From JBEVOS01 sp044226655 (GTDB lineage Bacteria > Pseudomonadota > Alphaproteobacteria > Caulobacterales > Aquidulcibacteraceae), in assembly GCA_044226655.1 (NCBI GenBank), contig JBGAGO010000001.1:372001-436000 (forward strand): a stretch of DNA of 64,000 nucleotides, in the 5' to 3' direction. The stretch's first letter is position 1; each line of letters opens with the position of its first letter. Positions 7,332 through 15,346 of this stretch are shown in pieces. The notes beneath the pieces are model-generated. The model worked only from the letters and a program-made list of their open reading frames with translations. It was not told where the DNA came from and did no database searches. A program made the position numbers and the translations under genes.

Positions 7332-8234
7332 ATGACCATTCTGGAAGGCGCCGGCCCCGCCCCGGCCGATCTCATCAAGGACAGCTCGGACCGCGCCTTC
7401 ATGGCCGATGTCGTGGAGCCGTCGCGCAGCACGCCCGTCCTGGTGGATTTCTGGGCGCCCTGGTGCGGCCCCTGCAAAACGCTCGGCCCGATGCTCGAAA
7501 AGCAGGTGCGCGCCGCCAAGGGCAAGGTGCGGCTGGTCAAGATCAACATCGATGAGAACCCCGGCATCGCCGGCCAGCTTGGCGTGCGCTCGATCCCCGC
7601 CGTGTTCGCGTTCGACAATGGCCGCCCTGTCGATGGCTTCGTCGGCGCGGTGCCGGAAAGCCAGATCAAGGTGCTCATCGACCGCTTGGCCGGCGGCGGC
7701 GCCAGCGAGGATATCGATGCGCTGATCGCGCAGGCGGCGGAAAGCCTTGGGCTCGGCGATATCGGCGGCGCAGCGCAGGCCTATGCCAGCGTGCTGCAAC
7801 TCGATCCGGAAAACGTGAAGGCGATCGCGGGCCTCGCGCGCGCCTATTTGCTCGGTGGCGAACCCGACCAAGCGCGCCAAATTCTCGATATGGCGCCGCC
7901 CGAGAAGGCCAGCGATCCGGACATCGTCGCCGTGCGCTCGGCGCTCGATCTCGCGGAGTCCGCGCCGGACGATGCCGAAACCCAGGGCTTCCTCGCCGCG
8001 CTCGATGCGAATCCGGAGGATCATCAGGCGCGCTACGATCTCGCCGGCGCGCTGGCCGCGCGCGGCGATCTCGAAGGCGCCATCGATCAGCTGATGACCA
8101 TCATCACCAAGGACCGGGCCTGGAACGAAGACGCCGCGCGCAAGCAATTGCTGAAAGTGTTCGAAGCGGCAGGCCCGGGCTCGGACATCGCCAAGCGCGG
8201 CCGCCGGCGCCTGTCCACGCTCGTCTTCTCCTAA
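7332..8234 (+). CDS. cnoX: Thioredoxin-TPR chaperone (CnoX/YbbN-like)
   Basis: A 300-residue protein: a thioredoxin domain (about residues 15-120) with the active site WAPWCGPCK, cis-proline in RSIPAVF, then tetratricopeptide-type repeats (about 125-300). This is the CnoX/YbbN plan; E. coli CnoX lacks the standard active cysteines, but alphaproteobacterial forms such as this one keep both, so it may also reduce disulfides. It acts in the cytoplasm as a redox-protected holdase. It heads a run with a Lon-substrate-domain protein 4 nt downstream, consistent with protein quality control. Confidence 0.85.
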   Translation: MTILEGAGPAPADLIKDSSDRAFMADVVEPSRSTPVLVDFWAPWCGPCKTLGPMLEKQVRAAKGKVRLVKINIDENPGIAGQLGVRSIPAVFAFDNGRPVDGFVGAVPESQIKVLIDRLAGGGASEDIDALIAQAAESLGLGDIGGAAQAYASVLQLDPENVKAIAGLARAYLLGGEPDQARQILDMAPPEKASDPDIVAVRSALDLAESAPDDAETQGFLAALDANPEDHQARYDLAGALAARGDLEGAIDQLMTIITKDRAWNEDAARKQLLKVFEAAGPGSDIAKRGRRRLSTLVFS

Positions 8235-8238
8235 GCCG

Positions 8239-8880
8239 ATGGCCGCGTTCGGTTATCGCAAGCCGTCGGATTTGCCGGCGGCGATCCCGCTGTTTCCGCT
8301 GCCGGGCGCGATCCTGTTTCCGCGCGGCCAGCTGCCGCTCAACATTTTCGAACCGCGCTATCTCAACATGGTCGATGACGCGCTGGCCTCCGATCGCGTC
8401 ATCGGCATGATCCAGCCGGGCGCGCATTCGGATCTCGCGCTCTCCGATGTCGGCACGCTCGGGCGCATCACCTCGTTCGGCGAAACCGATGACGGCCGCT
8501 ATCTGATCACGCTCACCGGCGTCAGCCGTTTCAAGCTCGTGGAAGAGCTCACTTTGCGCACGCCCTATCGGCAGGCGCGCGTCGACTACGATCCCTTCGC
8601 CGCCGACCTGGCCGATCCCAAGCGCGCGCGCATCGATCGCGACACGCTGCGCGCGAGTTTACGCGCCTATGTCGATGCGCACGGCTATCAGGTCGATTGG
8701 GCCGCCGTCGACGCCGCGCCGACGGAAGCGCTGATCAATCTGGTCGCCACGCTTTGCCCGTTCGATCCCGCCGCCAAACAGGCTTTGCTGGAAGCCGAAA
8801 CCCTATCCGAACGCTGCGCCACGCTGATCGCCCTGCTCGAACTCGATACGCGGCCCGGCGGCGCGGGCACGCTGCAATGA
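8239..8880 (+). CDS. Lon N-terminal (substrate-binding) domain protein
   Basis: A 213-residue protein formed only by the Lon LAN/substrate domain: IPLFPLPGAILFPRGQLPLNIFEPRYLNMV near the start and RFKLVEE in the middle. There is no ATPase or protease domain, so it is the short form common in alphaproteobacteria, of unknown exact role. It starts 4 nt after the CnoX-like gene and its stop overlaps the next start (ATGA), so the genes form a tight operon. Confidence 0.88.
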   Translation: MAAFGYRKPSDLPAAIPLFPLPGAILFPRGQLPLNIFEPRYLNMVDDALASDRVIGMIQPGAHSDLALSDVGTLGRITSFGETDDGRYLITLTGVSRFKLVEELTLRTPYRQARVDYDPFAADLADPKRARIDRDTLRASLRAYVDAHGYQVDWAAVDAAPTEALINLVATLCPFDPAAKQALLEAETLSERCATLIALLELDTRPGGAGTLQ

Positions 8881-9065
8881 ACGGACAGCGCATCGCGCCG
8901 GCCTTGCTGGAGGCGCTGATATGCCCGCAGGCGCGCACGCCTTTGCGCTTCGATACGGACAAAAGCGAATTGATCAACGACGCGCTGCGTCTCGCCTATC
9001 CCGTCAATGACGGCGTGCCGATCATGATCGTGGAAGAAGCGCGCGAATTGGACGCCAGCGAATGA
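8877..9065 (+). CDS. Trm112-like small protein
   Basis: A 62-residue Trm112/YcaR-type protein: LLEALICPQARTPLRFD, then LAYPVNDGVPIMIVEEAR. Eukaryotic and archaeal Trm112 activate methyltransferases; the bacterial role is unproven. Only one of the usual zinc-binding cysteines is visible (CP in LICPQ), as in many bacterial members. Both ends overlap neighbours by ATGA (8877-8880 and 9062-9065), implying translational coupling. Confidence 0.85.
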   Translation: MNGQRIAPALLEALICPQARTPLRFDTDKSELINDALRLAYPVNDGVPIMIVEEARELDASE

Positions 9066-9421
9066 GCGCGCCGAAGGCCTGGCCGCTCGATCTCACCTTC
9101 GATCGCGCCGCGCATTCCTTGCGCATCCTGTTCGACGACGGCCAGCGTTTCGAAATTCCGTTCGAGCTGTTGCGCATCGAAAGCCCGTCCGCCGAAGAGC
9201 GCGGCCACGGGCCCGAACTGCGCACGCTGGGCGGCAAACGCAAAGTGAGCGTCACCCGCGCCGAACCTGTCGGCCGCTACGCCGTGCGCATCGTGTTCGA
9301 CGATGGCCATGACAGCGGCCTCTTCTCCTGGCCCTTCCTGCACGATCTCGGCCGCGAGAAAGACGCCAAGATGCGCGCCTATCTGCTGCGTCTGGAGAAA
9401 GCGGGCCTAAGCCGCGACTAA
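9062..9421 (+). CDS. DUF971 (gamma-butyrobetaine hydroxylase N-domain-like) protein
   Basis: A 119-residue protein that is a single DUF971 domain: LRILFDDGQRFEIPFELLRIESPSAEERGHG, and YAVRIVFDDGHDSGLFSWPFLHDLG near the end. The domain also occurs at the N-terminus of gamma-butyrobetaine hydroxylase and near Fe-S carriers such as ApbC; stand-alone forms have no firm function. It is the last gene of the cnoX-like operon, followed by the palindromic repeat at 9430-9582, which may end the transcript. Confidence 0.88.
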   Translation: MSAPKAWPLDLTFDRAAHSLRILFDDGQRFEIPFELLRIESPSAEERGHGPELRTLGGKRKVSVTRAEPVGRYAVRIVFDDGHDSGLFSWPFLHDLGREKDAKMRAYLLRLEKAGLSRD

Positions 9422-9429
9422 CCGCACCC

Positions 9430-9582
9430 GTCCTTCTCCCCTTGTGGGAGAAGGTGGATCGATTGCGCAGCAATCGAGACGGATGAGGGGTGGCGGCGTT
9501 TCGTTCTGCAAGAAGGGCGCAAGCACCCCTCATCCGTCATCGCGTGCCGCGATGACACCTTCTCCCACAAGGGGAGAAGGAC
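9430..9582. repeat. Compound palindromic intergenic repeat
   Basis: A 27-bp arm at 9430-9456 is the exact reverse complement of 9556-9582. Each arm is itself a hairpin (CCTTCTCCC-CTTGT-GGGAGAAGG type). Inside, GACGGATGAGGGGTG (9478-9492) pairs with its complement on the right side, and each side carries its own small hairpin (around 9458-9478 and 9536-9555) of unrelated sequence. This is the ubiquitous extragenic palindrome of alphaproteobacteria, here as a head-to-head dimer between two convergent genes. It probably acts as a transcription stop or mRNA 3' stabiliser. Confidence 0.85.
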
Positions 9583-9614
9583 GATGTCGCGCTTCCGCTT
9601 CGCCCGTTCCTCAT

Positions 9615-10865
9615 TTACGCCGCCAGCTTCTCGCCTTTCAGCAGCGCGGGCATGCCGGGCGTTTCGGCGCCGGCGAAGCGCATGAAGAAGCGGCGTGCAG
9701 GGCCGATCTGGTTGACGATGGCGAGGCCAAGTCCGCGTGCGCGGCGCAGCGGCGCGATATCGTTCGAGAACAGGCGGTCAAAGAAATCCATGCTCGCCGC
9801 CATCGCGACATTGTCGAACCGGCGCCAGCGCTGATAGCGTTCGAGCGCCGTCACATCGCCCGCCTCAAGCCCCAGCGCCATCGCATCGCGCACGCATTCG
9901 GCAAGCGCGGCGACATCCTTCAGCCCAAGGTTCAAGCCCTGCCCCGCGATCGGATGGATCGCATGCGCGCTATCGCCGGCGAGCGCGAGCCGCTGATCGA
10001 TCATCCGCTCCGCGAGTTTCATCGACAGCGGATAAGAAAAGCGCGGCCCGTCGAGCCGCACCGCGCCGAGGAAATCGCCGAACCGCAATCTCAGCTCGGC
10101 CAGGAAATCCTCTTCCGGCATCGCCAGCAACGCCTGCGCCGCCTTGTGCGGCTCGCCCCACACAATGTTGGCGCGATTGTTGGTGAGCGGCAGGATCGCG
10201 AATGGGCCGTTCGGCAGAAAATATTCATGCGCCACGCCGCCATGCGGCTTCTCATGCGCCACGCTGGTGACGATGGCCGTGGTCGGATAGTCGCGGCCGA
10301 TGGTCTTGATGCCGGCTTCCTGGCGCACGAAGGAGCTGCGGCCATCCGCGCCGACGATGAGGCTGGCGCGCACCGTGCGGCCGTCAGCGAGCGTCGCTTC
10401 GACATGGGTTTGCGTGCGCGTAAAGCCCGTCACCGCCGCCGGCGCGAGGGTGCGGATCGCGGGCCTCGCCCGCACCGCCTTGTCGAGCGCGGCGCGCAGA
10501 TAGCGGTTCTCGACCATGTAGCCGAGCGGCTCATCGCTCCCGAGCTCGGCGAAATCGAAATGCAGGTGCAGCGGCGAGGGGCCTTCGAGCGGGCGCCCGT
10601 CCGTCACCAGGATCTGTGCAATCGGCTGCACGACCGGATCGAGATCGTCCGTCAGCCCCAGCGCGCGCCACATCCGGTAATTGGCGTAGGCGATCGCGAA
10701 GGCCCGCCCGTCGAAGTTTGGGGCCAGGGCCGTTGTGGGCGGCGCAGCATCCACCACCAGCACGGACACGCCCGCTTGGTCCAGCGCGAGCGCCAATGTC
10801 TGACCAACCAGCCCGCCGCCGGCGATCAGGACATCCGCTGAAAGGCTCTCCGCGCGCAAAACCAT
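9615..10865 (-). CDS. UbiH/COQ6-family FAD-dependent monooxygenase
   Basis: A 416-residue flavin monooxygenase. It has the N-terminal dinucleotide fold DVLIAGGGLVGQTLALAL, the middle IVGADGRSSFVRQEAGI (DG motif) and the FAD-contacting LAGDSAHAIHPIAGQGLNLGLKDV. This is the UbiH/UbiF/VisC/COQ6 group that hydroxylates the ring of ubiquinone precursors at the inner membrane; the exact ring position cannot be set from sequence. Length is normal. It is a single gene, convergent with the DUF971 operon and divergent from amtB. Confidence 0.9.
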   Translation of the reverse strand: MVLRAESLSADVLIAGGGLVGQTLALALDQAGVSVLVVDAAPPTTALAPNFDGRAFAIAYANYRMWRALGLTDDLDPVVQPIAQILVTDGRPLEGPSPLHLHFDFAELGSDEPLGYMVENRYLRAALDKAVRARPAIRTLAPAAVTGFTRTQTHVEATLADGRTVRASLIVGADGRSSFVRQEAGIKTIGRDYPTTAIVTSVAHEKPHGGVAHEYFLPNGPFAILPLTNNRANIVWGEPHKAAQALLAMPEEDFLAELRLRFGDFLGAVRLDGPRFSYPLSMKLAERMIDQRLALAGDSAHAIHPIAGQGLNLGLKDVAALAECVRDAMALGLEAGDVTALERYQRWRRFDNVAMAASMDFFDRLFSNDIAPLRRARGLGLAIVNQIGPARRFFMRFAGAETPGMPALLKGEKLAA

Positions 10866-11077
10866 GCCCTGTCCTACACCTCATTAAGGGTGCGGCGCGA
10901 TGTGGCGCCCTGTTCCGCATTCGCCTTGGGCGCCGGCGCCGCTTTTCTAGGCGATGGTGCGCTGCACCCTGCCTCAACGCCTTTGTAACCTTGTCCCCCC
11001 TCTCCCGCCCCGCGCCTATCGCCGCGGTGGGGACTCGCGCGGAGGCGAGGGGTCTTCGCCGAGAGGGAGTTTCATCT

Positions 11078-12670
11078 ATGAACGATTTGAGGAAGTGGGC
11101 GGAGCGCGGATTGTCCGCGTTGCGCATCGGGGGGGCGGCGCTAGCAGCAGCGTTCGCTCTAAGCATCGCCGCGCCGGACCTCGCGTTCGCGCAAGCAACG
11201 GCGCCGGCGACGGCCGCAGCCACGGCCGCCACCGCAACGACTGAAGCCGCAGCGCCGGCCGAGGCAGCGCCGGCCGCCACGGCGGAAGCCGCGCCGACCG
11301 CGGAAATCACCGCGCCGGAAGCCACCGTCGACAAGGGCGACACCGCCTGGATGATGGTTTCGACCGTGCTCGTCCTGCTCATGATCGTGCCAGGCCTGGC
11401 GCTGTTCTACGGCGGCTTGGTGCGCACCAAGAACATGTTGTCGGTGCTGATGCAGGTCACGACCGTGACCGTCATCGGCATGATCGTCTGGGCCGTGATC
11501 GGCTACAGCGAAGCCTTCACGGATGGCGGATCGCACGATCTCTTCTTCGGAGGTCTAAGCCGGCTCTTCCTGCTCGATAACGGCACCGACCTCTCGGACA
11601 ACAACGCCGCCACCTTCTCCACCGGCGTCTACATTCCGGAAATCGTGTTCGTCTGCTTCCAGATGACGTTCGCGTGCATCACCGCCGCGCTCGTCCTCGG
11701 CGGTCTCGCCGAACGCGTGAAATTCGTCGGCATCGTGATCTTCTCGATCGTGTGGCCGATCCTCGTCTACTATCCCATGGCGCACATGGTGTGGTGGTGG
11801 CCGGGGCCGGACGCGGTCGCGACCCATCCGAACGATCCGATCGCTTCGGGCCTGATCTGGGGCTTCGGCGCACTCGATTTCGCGGGGGGCACCGTCGTTC
11901 ACATCAATTCGGGGATCGCCGCGCTCATGGGCGCGCTCGTTCTCGGCCGTCGCGAAGGCTACAAGAAAGAGCCGATGCCGCCGCACTCGCTGACGATGAC
12001 GCTCATCGGCACGGGCCTGCTGTGGGTCGGCTGGTTCGGCTTCAACGCCGGTTCGAACCTCGAGTCGAACTATTACGCTGGCCTCGCCATGGCCAACACG
12101 TTCCTGGCCACCGCCGCCGCGGGCTTCTCGTGGATGCTGGTGGAATGGATCACGAAGGGCAAAGCCAGCTTGCTGGGCATTTGTTCGGGCATCGTCGCCG
12201 GCCTCGTCGCGGTGACGCCTGCGGCCGGTTTCGCCGGCCCGATGGGCGCCATCGTCCTCGGCCTCGTCGTTTCGCCGATCTGCCTCTTCATGTGCTCGGT
12301 CGTGAAGAACCTGCTTGGCTATGACGACGCGCTCGACGTGTTCGGCATCCACTGCATCGGCGGCATCATCGGCGCCATCGGCACCGGCCTGGTCGTGAAC
12401 CCGGCTTGGGGCGGCGCGGGCGTCGTCGACTACGTCAACTGCTCGGCCAATGGCGCGGTGCTCGCCACCTGCCCGGTCGCCGCCTACGACCTGGTCACGC
12501 AAGTGACGGCGCAAGCCAAGGGCGTGCTGGTGACGCTGGTGTGGTCCGGCGTCGGCAGCTTGCTGATCTGGATTGTGCTGCGCGTGTTGGGCCTGCTCCG
12601 CGTCTCCAAAGAAGTGGAGCAAGAAGGTCTCGACGTCGCCGTGCACGGCGAAGCCGCCTACCACTACTAA
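11078..12670 (+). CDS. amtB: Ammonium transporter (AmtB/Amt family)
   Basis: A 530-residue transporter. A signal peptide (cut near AFAQA, residue 39) is followed by about 45 residues rich in Ala, Thr, Glu and Pro, then eleven membrane segments. Amt signatures are clear: FYGGLVRTKN, the twin-His pore residues in VHINSG and FGIHCIGG, and the C-terminal SKEVEQEGLDVAVHGE tail that contacts GlnK-type PII proteins. It admits ammonium/ammonia across the inner membrane. GAGAGGGAG lies about 8 nt before the ATG at 11078. No glnK/glnB is next to it, unlike the usual glnK-amtB pair. A terminator follows. Confidence 0.93.
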   Translation: MNDLRKWAERGLSALRIGGAALAAAFALSIAAPDLAFAQATAPATAAATAATATTEAAAPAEAAPAATAEAAPTAEITAPEATVDKGDTAWMMVSTVLVLLMIVPGLALFYGGLVRTKNMLSVLMQVTTVTVIGMIVWAVIGYSEAFTDGGSHDLFFGGLSRLFLLDNGTDLSDNNAATFSTGVYIPEIVFVCFQMTFACITAALVLGGLAERVKFVGIVIFSIVWPILVYYPMAHMVWWWPGPDAVATHPNDPIASGLIWGFGALDFAGGTVVHINSGIAALMGALVLGRREGYKKEPMPPHSLTMTLIGTGLLWVGWFGFNAGSNLESNYYAGLAMANTFLATAAAGFSWMLVEWITKGKASLLGICSGIVAGLVAVTPAAGFAGPMGAIVLGLVVSPICLFMCSVVKNLLGYDDALDVFGIHCIGGIIGAIGTGLVVNPAWGGAGVVDYVNCSANGAVLATCPVAAYDLVTQVTAQAKGVLVTLVWSGVGSLLIWIVLRVLGLLRVSKEVEQEGLDVAVHGEAAYHY

Positions 12671-12697
12671 ACGTTCAACAACACACGTCTCCGGACT

Positions 12698-12731
12698 GGG
12701 CGCGGCTGCAAAGGCCGCGCCCTATTCTTTT
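12698..12731 (+). terminator. Rho-independent terminator of amtB
   Basis: A perfect 9-bp stem GGGCGCGGC / GCCGCGCCC (12698-12706, 12714-12722) with loop TGCAAAG is followed by TATTCTTTTG. It lies 28 nt after the amtB stop. Confidence 0.8.
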
Positions 12732-12865
12732 GTTCATACGGGTTAACGCGCGTTCGCCTTGGTTTTGGCGCCACGCTCAACAAGGCGCGGCGGAATTTTC
12801 ACTCCCCGTTTACCTGCACAGGCAAAAGTCCGGCTTGTTCGCTCAACCGGACACGCGCCTCGACC

Positions 12866-15280
12866 GTGACAGACAACGCCTATACCGATGAGGGGCGCAT
12901 CCCCCATGGCGCGACCGCTTCGCCGGTCGCCCGCACCGCGTTGAAACGCGCGGGGCTGTCGCTGGCTGCGGGCGCGCTCGGCGCGTACGGCCTCGGCGCC
13001 GTGCTCAGCTATTCGCCGGAAGATCCGAGCCTCAACGTCGCCAACGACGCGCCCGTCCACAATCTGTTCGGCGGCCCCGGCGCCGTGTTCGCGGATATCG
13101 CGGTGCAGACGCTCGGCGCCACCGCGCCTTTGGCGCTCGGCGCCCTCTTCGCCGCCGGCGCGCTGCGCGTCTGGCGCCGTCGCCTCGGCGAACCGATCGA
13201 AAAAGGCCGCTTGCTCGCCGGCGCGGCCGGCATCGCCCTGCTCTCCGCCGCCTGTTCGACCATTCCGCCTTGGGAAGGATGGCCGCTCGCCGCCGGCATT
13301 GGCGGCGTCATTGGCGATACGCTAGGCGGCGTGATGCAGAGCGTGATGAGCGCGCCCGGCCTGCCGTTCCCGCAAATTCTCACCGGTCTGGTCTGCGCGA
13401 CCACCGGCCTGCTCGCCACCGGCTGGGCCTTCCAGGTCCGCACCAAGGATATCGCCGCCGCCGGCCGCGCCGCCGCGCGCGCGGGCCAGACCGCGCAGCG
13501 CGTGCTGACCTATGCCGCCGCCAAGCCGGCGCAGCCCGAGCTCACCGATCAATGGTCGGCGCGCCGCCCGCTTGAAGATCAGGCGCAGGACCGCCGGCCC
13601 ACGCCCCGCCGCGCGCCGGTTGAAGACGCGCCGCCGCCCGAACGGCCCGCGCGTCCGATTCCGCAAGTCTTCGCCGAAGAGCCCGCACCCGCCGCGCCGC
13701 GCCGCCAGGCTGCGCCCCGCGCAGCCGCCGCCGCCAAGCAGAAGCAGGCGCAAGCCTATTCCTTCGGCCATCCGTTCGAACTGCCCGGCAGCGATCTGCT
13801 GGCGACGCCGACGCCGCGCACCGCGCACGCCGATCGCCAGACCTTGCAGGAAATGTCGCGCCGGCTCGAAACCGTGCTCGCCGACTACAACGTGCAGGGC
13901 GAAATCCTCGACGCGCGGCCCGGCCCCGTCGTCACGCTGTTCGAATTCGAACCGGCCGCGGGCGTCAAATCCGCGCGCGTCATTGGCCTGGCCGACGACA
14001 TCGCCCGCTCGATGAGCGCGACCGCCGCGCGCGTCGCCGTCATTCCCGGCCGCAACGCCATCGGCATCGAATTGCCGAACCCGAAAAAAGACACGGTCTA
14101 TCTGAGCGGCCTGCTGGCCTCGAACGCCTTCGTCGGCAATCAGGGCCGCCTGCCGCTGGCGCTGGGCGAAACCATCGAGGGCGATCCTTACGCCGCCGAT
14201 CTTTCGCGCATGCCGCACCTCTTGATCGCGGGCACCACCGGCTCGGGCAAATCGGTCGGCATCAACGCGATGATCCTGTCGCTGCTCTACCGGCACCCGC
14301 CGGAAGAATGCCGCTTCATAATGATCGACCCGAAGATGCTGGAGCTCAGCGTCTACGAAGGCATTCCGCACCTGCTCTCACCGGTCGTGACCGAGCCGAA
14401 AAAAGCCGTCGTCGCGCTGAAATGGACCGTGCGCGAGATGGAGGAGCGCTATCGGCGCATGTCCAAGCTCGGCGTGCGCAATATCGACGGCTACAATGAA
14501 CGCGTCCGCGATGCGCTCAGTTCGGGCGAACGGCTCGAACGCACCGTGCACGCCGGCTTCGATCCGACCAGCGGCGAGCCGATCTACGAAACGCGCGAGC
14601 TTCCGCTCGAGCCGATGCCCTACATCGTCGTCGTGATCGACGAAGCGGCCGATCTGATGATGGTCGCCGGCAAAGAGGTCGAAGCGGCGGTGCAGCGCCT
14701 CGCGCAAATGGCGCGCGCGGCCGGCATCCATCTCATCATGGCGACGCAACGACCGAGCGTCGATGTCATCACCGGCACGATCCGCGCCAATTTCCCGACG
14801 CGCATTTCCTACAAGGTCACCTCGAAGATCGACAGCCGCACCATTCTGGGCGAGCAAGGCGCCGAACAGCTTGTCGGCCAGGGCGATCTTCTGTTCGCGG
14901 AAGGCGGCGGCCGCGTGCGCCGTCTGCACGGCCCCTTCGTCACCGACGCCGAAGTCGATCGCGTCGTGACCATGCTCAAGGCGCAGGGCCAGCCGCAATA
15001 TCTCAGCCAGATCACCGAGGAAGAACAGCCGCAAGGCGATTACGAAGAAGGTGACCTGTTCGAAGGGCAGGAAGCGTCCGGCGATGATCTGCTCGATCGC
15101 GCCATCGAGATCGTGCGGCGCGACCGCAAGGCCTCGACCTCATATCTCCAGCGCCGGCTCCAGATCGGCTACAACCGCGCCGCCACGCTGGTCGAACGCC
15201 TCGAAAAAGAAGGCGTCATCTCCACCGCCAACGCCGCGGGCAAACGCGAAATCCTGATCGGCCAGGGCGCGGAGGAGTAA
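12866..15280 (+). CDS. ftsK: DNA translocase FtsK
   Basis: An 804-residue FtsK/SpoIIIE translocase. Four membrane segments lie in residues 25-190, then a Pro/Ala/Arg-rich linker (200-300), the motor domain with Walker A GTTGSGKSVGIN near residue 455 and Walker B YIVVVIDEAADLMM near 590, the conserved MATQRPSVDVITG and the C-terminal gamma winged helix (DDLLDRAIEIVRRD onward, 740-800) that reads KOPS orientation signals. It sits at the division septum and pumps chromosome ends to the dif/XerCD site. The start is GTG at 12866. In many alphaproteobacteria lolA follows directly; here about 4.2 kb of other genes intervene. Confidence 0.96.
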   Translation: MTDNAYTDEGRIPHGATASPVARTALKRAGLSLAAGALGAYGLGAVLSYSPEDPSLNVANDAPVHNLFGGPGAVFADIAVQTLGATAPLALGALFAAGALRVWRRRLGEPIEKGRLLAGAAGIALLSAACSTIPPWEGWPLAAGIGGVIGDTLGGVMQSVMSAPGLPFPQILTGLVCATTGLLATGWAFQVRTKDIAAAGRAAARAGQTAQRVLTYAAAKPAQPELTDQWSARRPLEDQAQDRRPTPRRAPVEDAPPPERPARPIPQVFAEEPAPAAPRRQAAPRAAAAAKQKQAQAYSFGHPFELPGSDLLATPTPRTAHADRQTLQEMSRRLETVLADYNVQGEILDARPGPVVTLFEFEPAAGVKSARVIGLADDIARSMSATAARVAVIPGRNAIGIELPNPKKDTVYLSGLLASNAFVGNQGRLPLALGETIEGDPYAADLSRMPHLLIAGTTGSGKSVGINAMILSLLYRHPPEECRFIMIDPKMLELSVYEGIPHLLSPVVTEPKKAVVALKWTVREMEERYRRMSKLGVRNIDGYNERVRDALSSGERLERTVHAGFDPTSGEPIYETRELPLEPMPYIVVVIDEAADLMMVAGKEVEAAVQRLAQMARAAGIHLIMATQRPSVDVITGTIRANFPTRISYKVTSKIDSRTILGEQGAEQLVGQGDLLFAEGGGRVRRLHGPFVTDAEVDRVVTMLKAQGQPQYLSQITEEEQPQGDYEEGDLFEGQEASGDDLLDRAIEIVRRDRKASTSYLQRRLQIGYNRAATLVERLEKEGVISTANAAGKREILIGQGAEE

Positions 15281-15346
15281 CGCGCGCTTGACCAGGCGCC
15301 TGCCGCGCGCGACCGCTGTTGCGCTAACGCAGGAAACCCTCAAGCG

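Noticed and set aside
10900..10925. Sigma-54-like site before amtB
   Set aside because: GG and GC are 11 rather than 10 bases apart and the TTGC half is poor.
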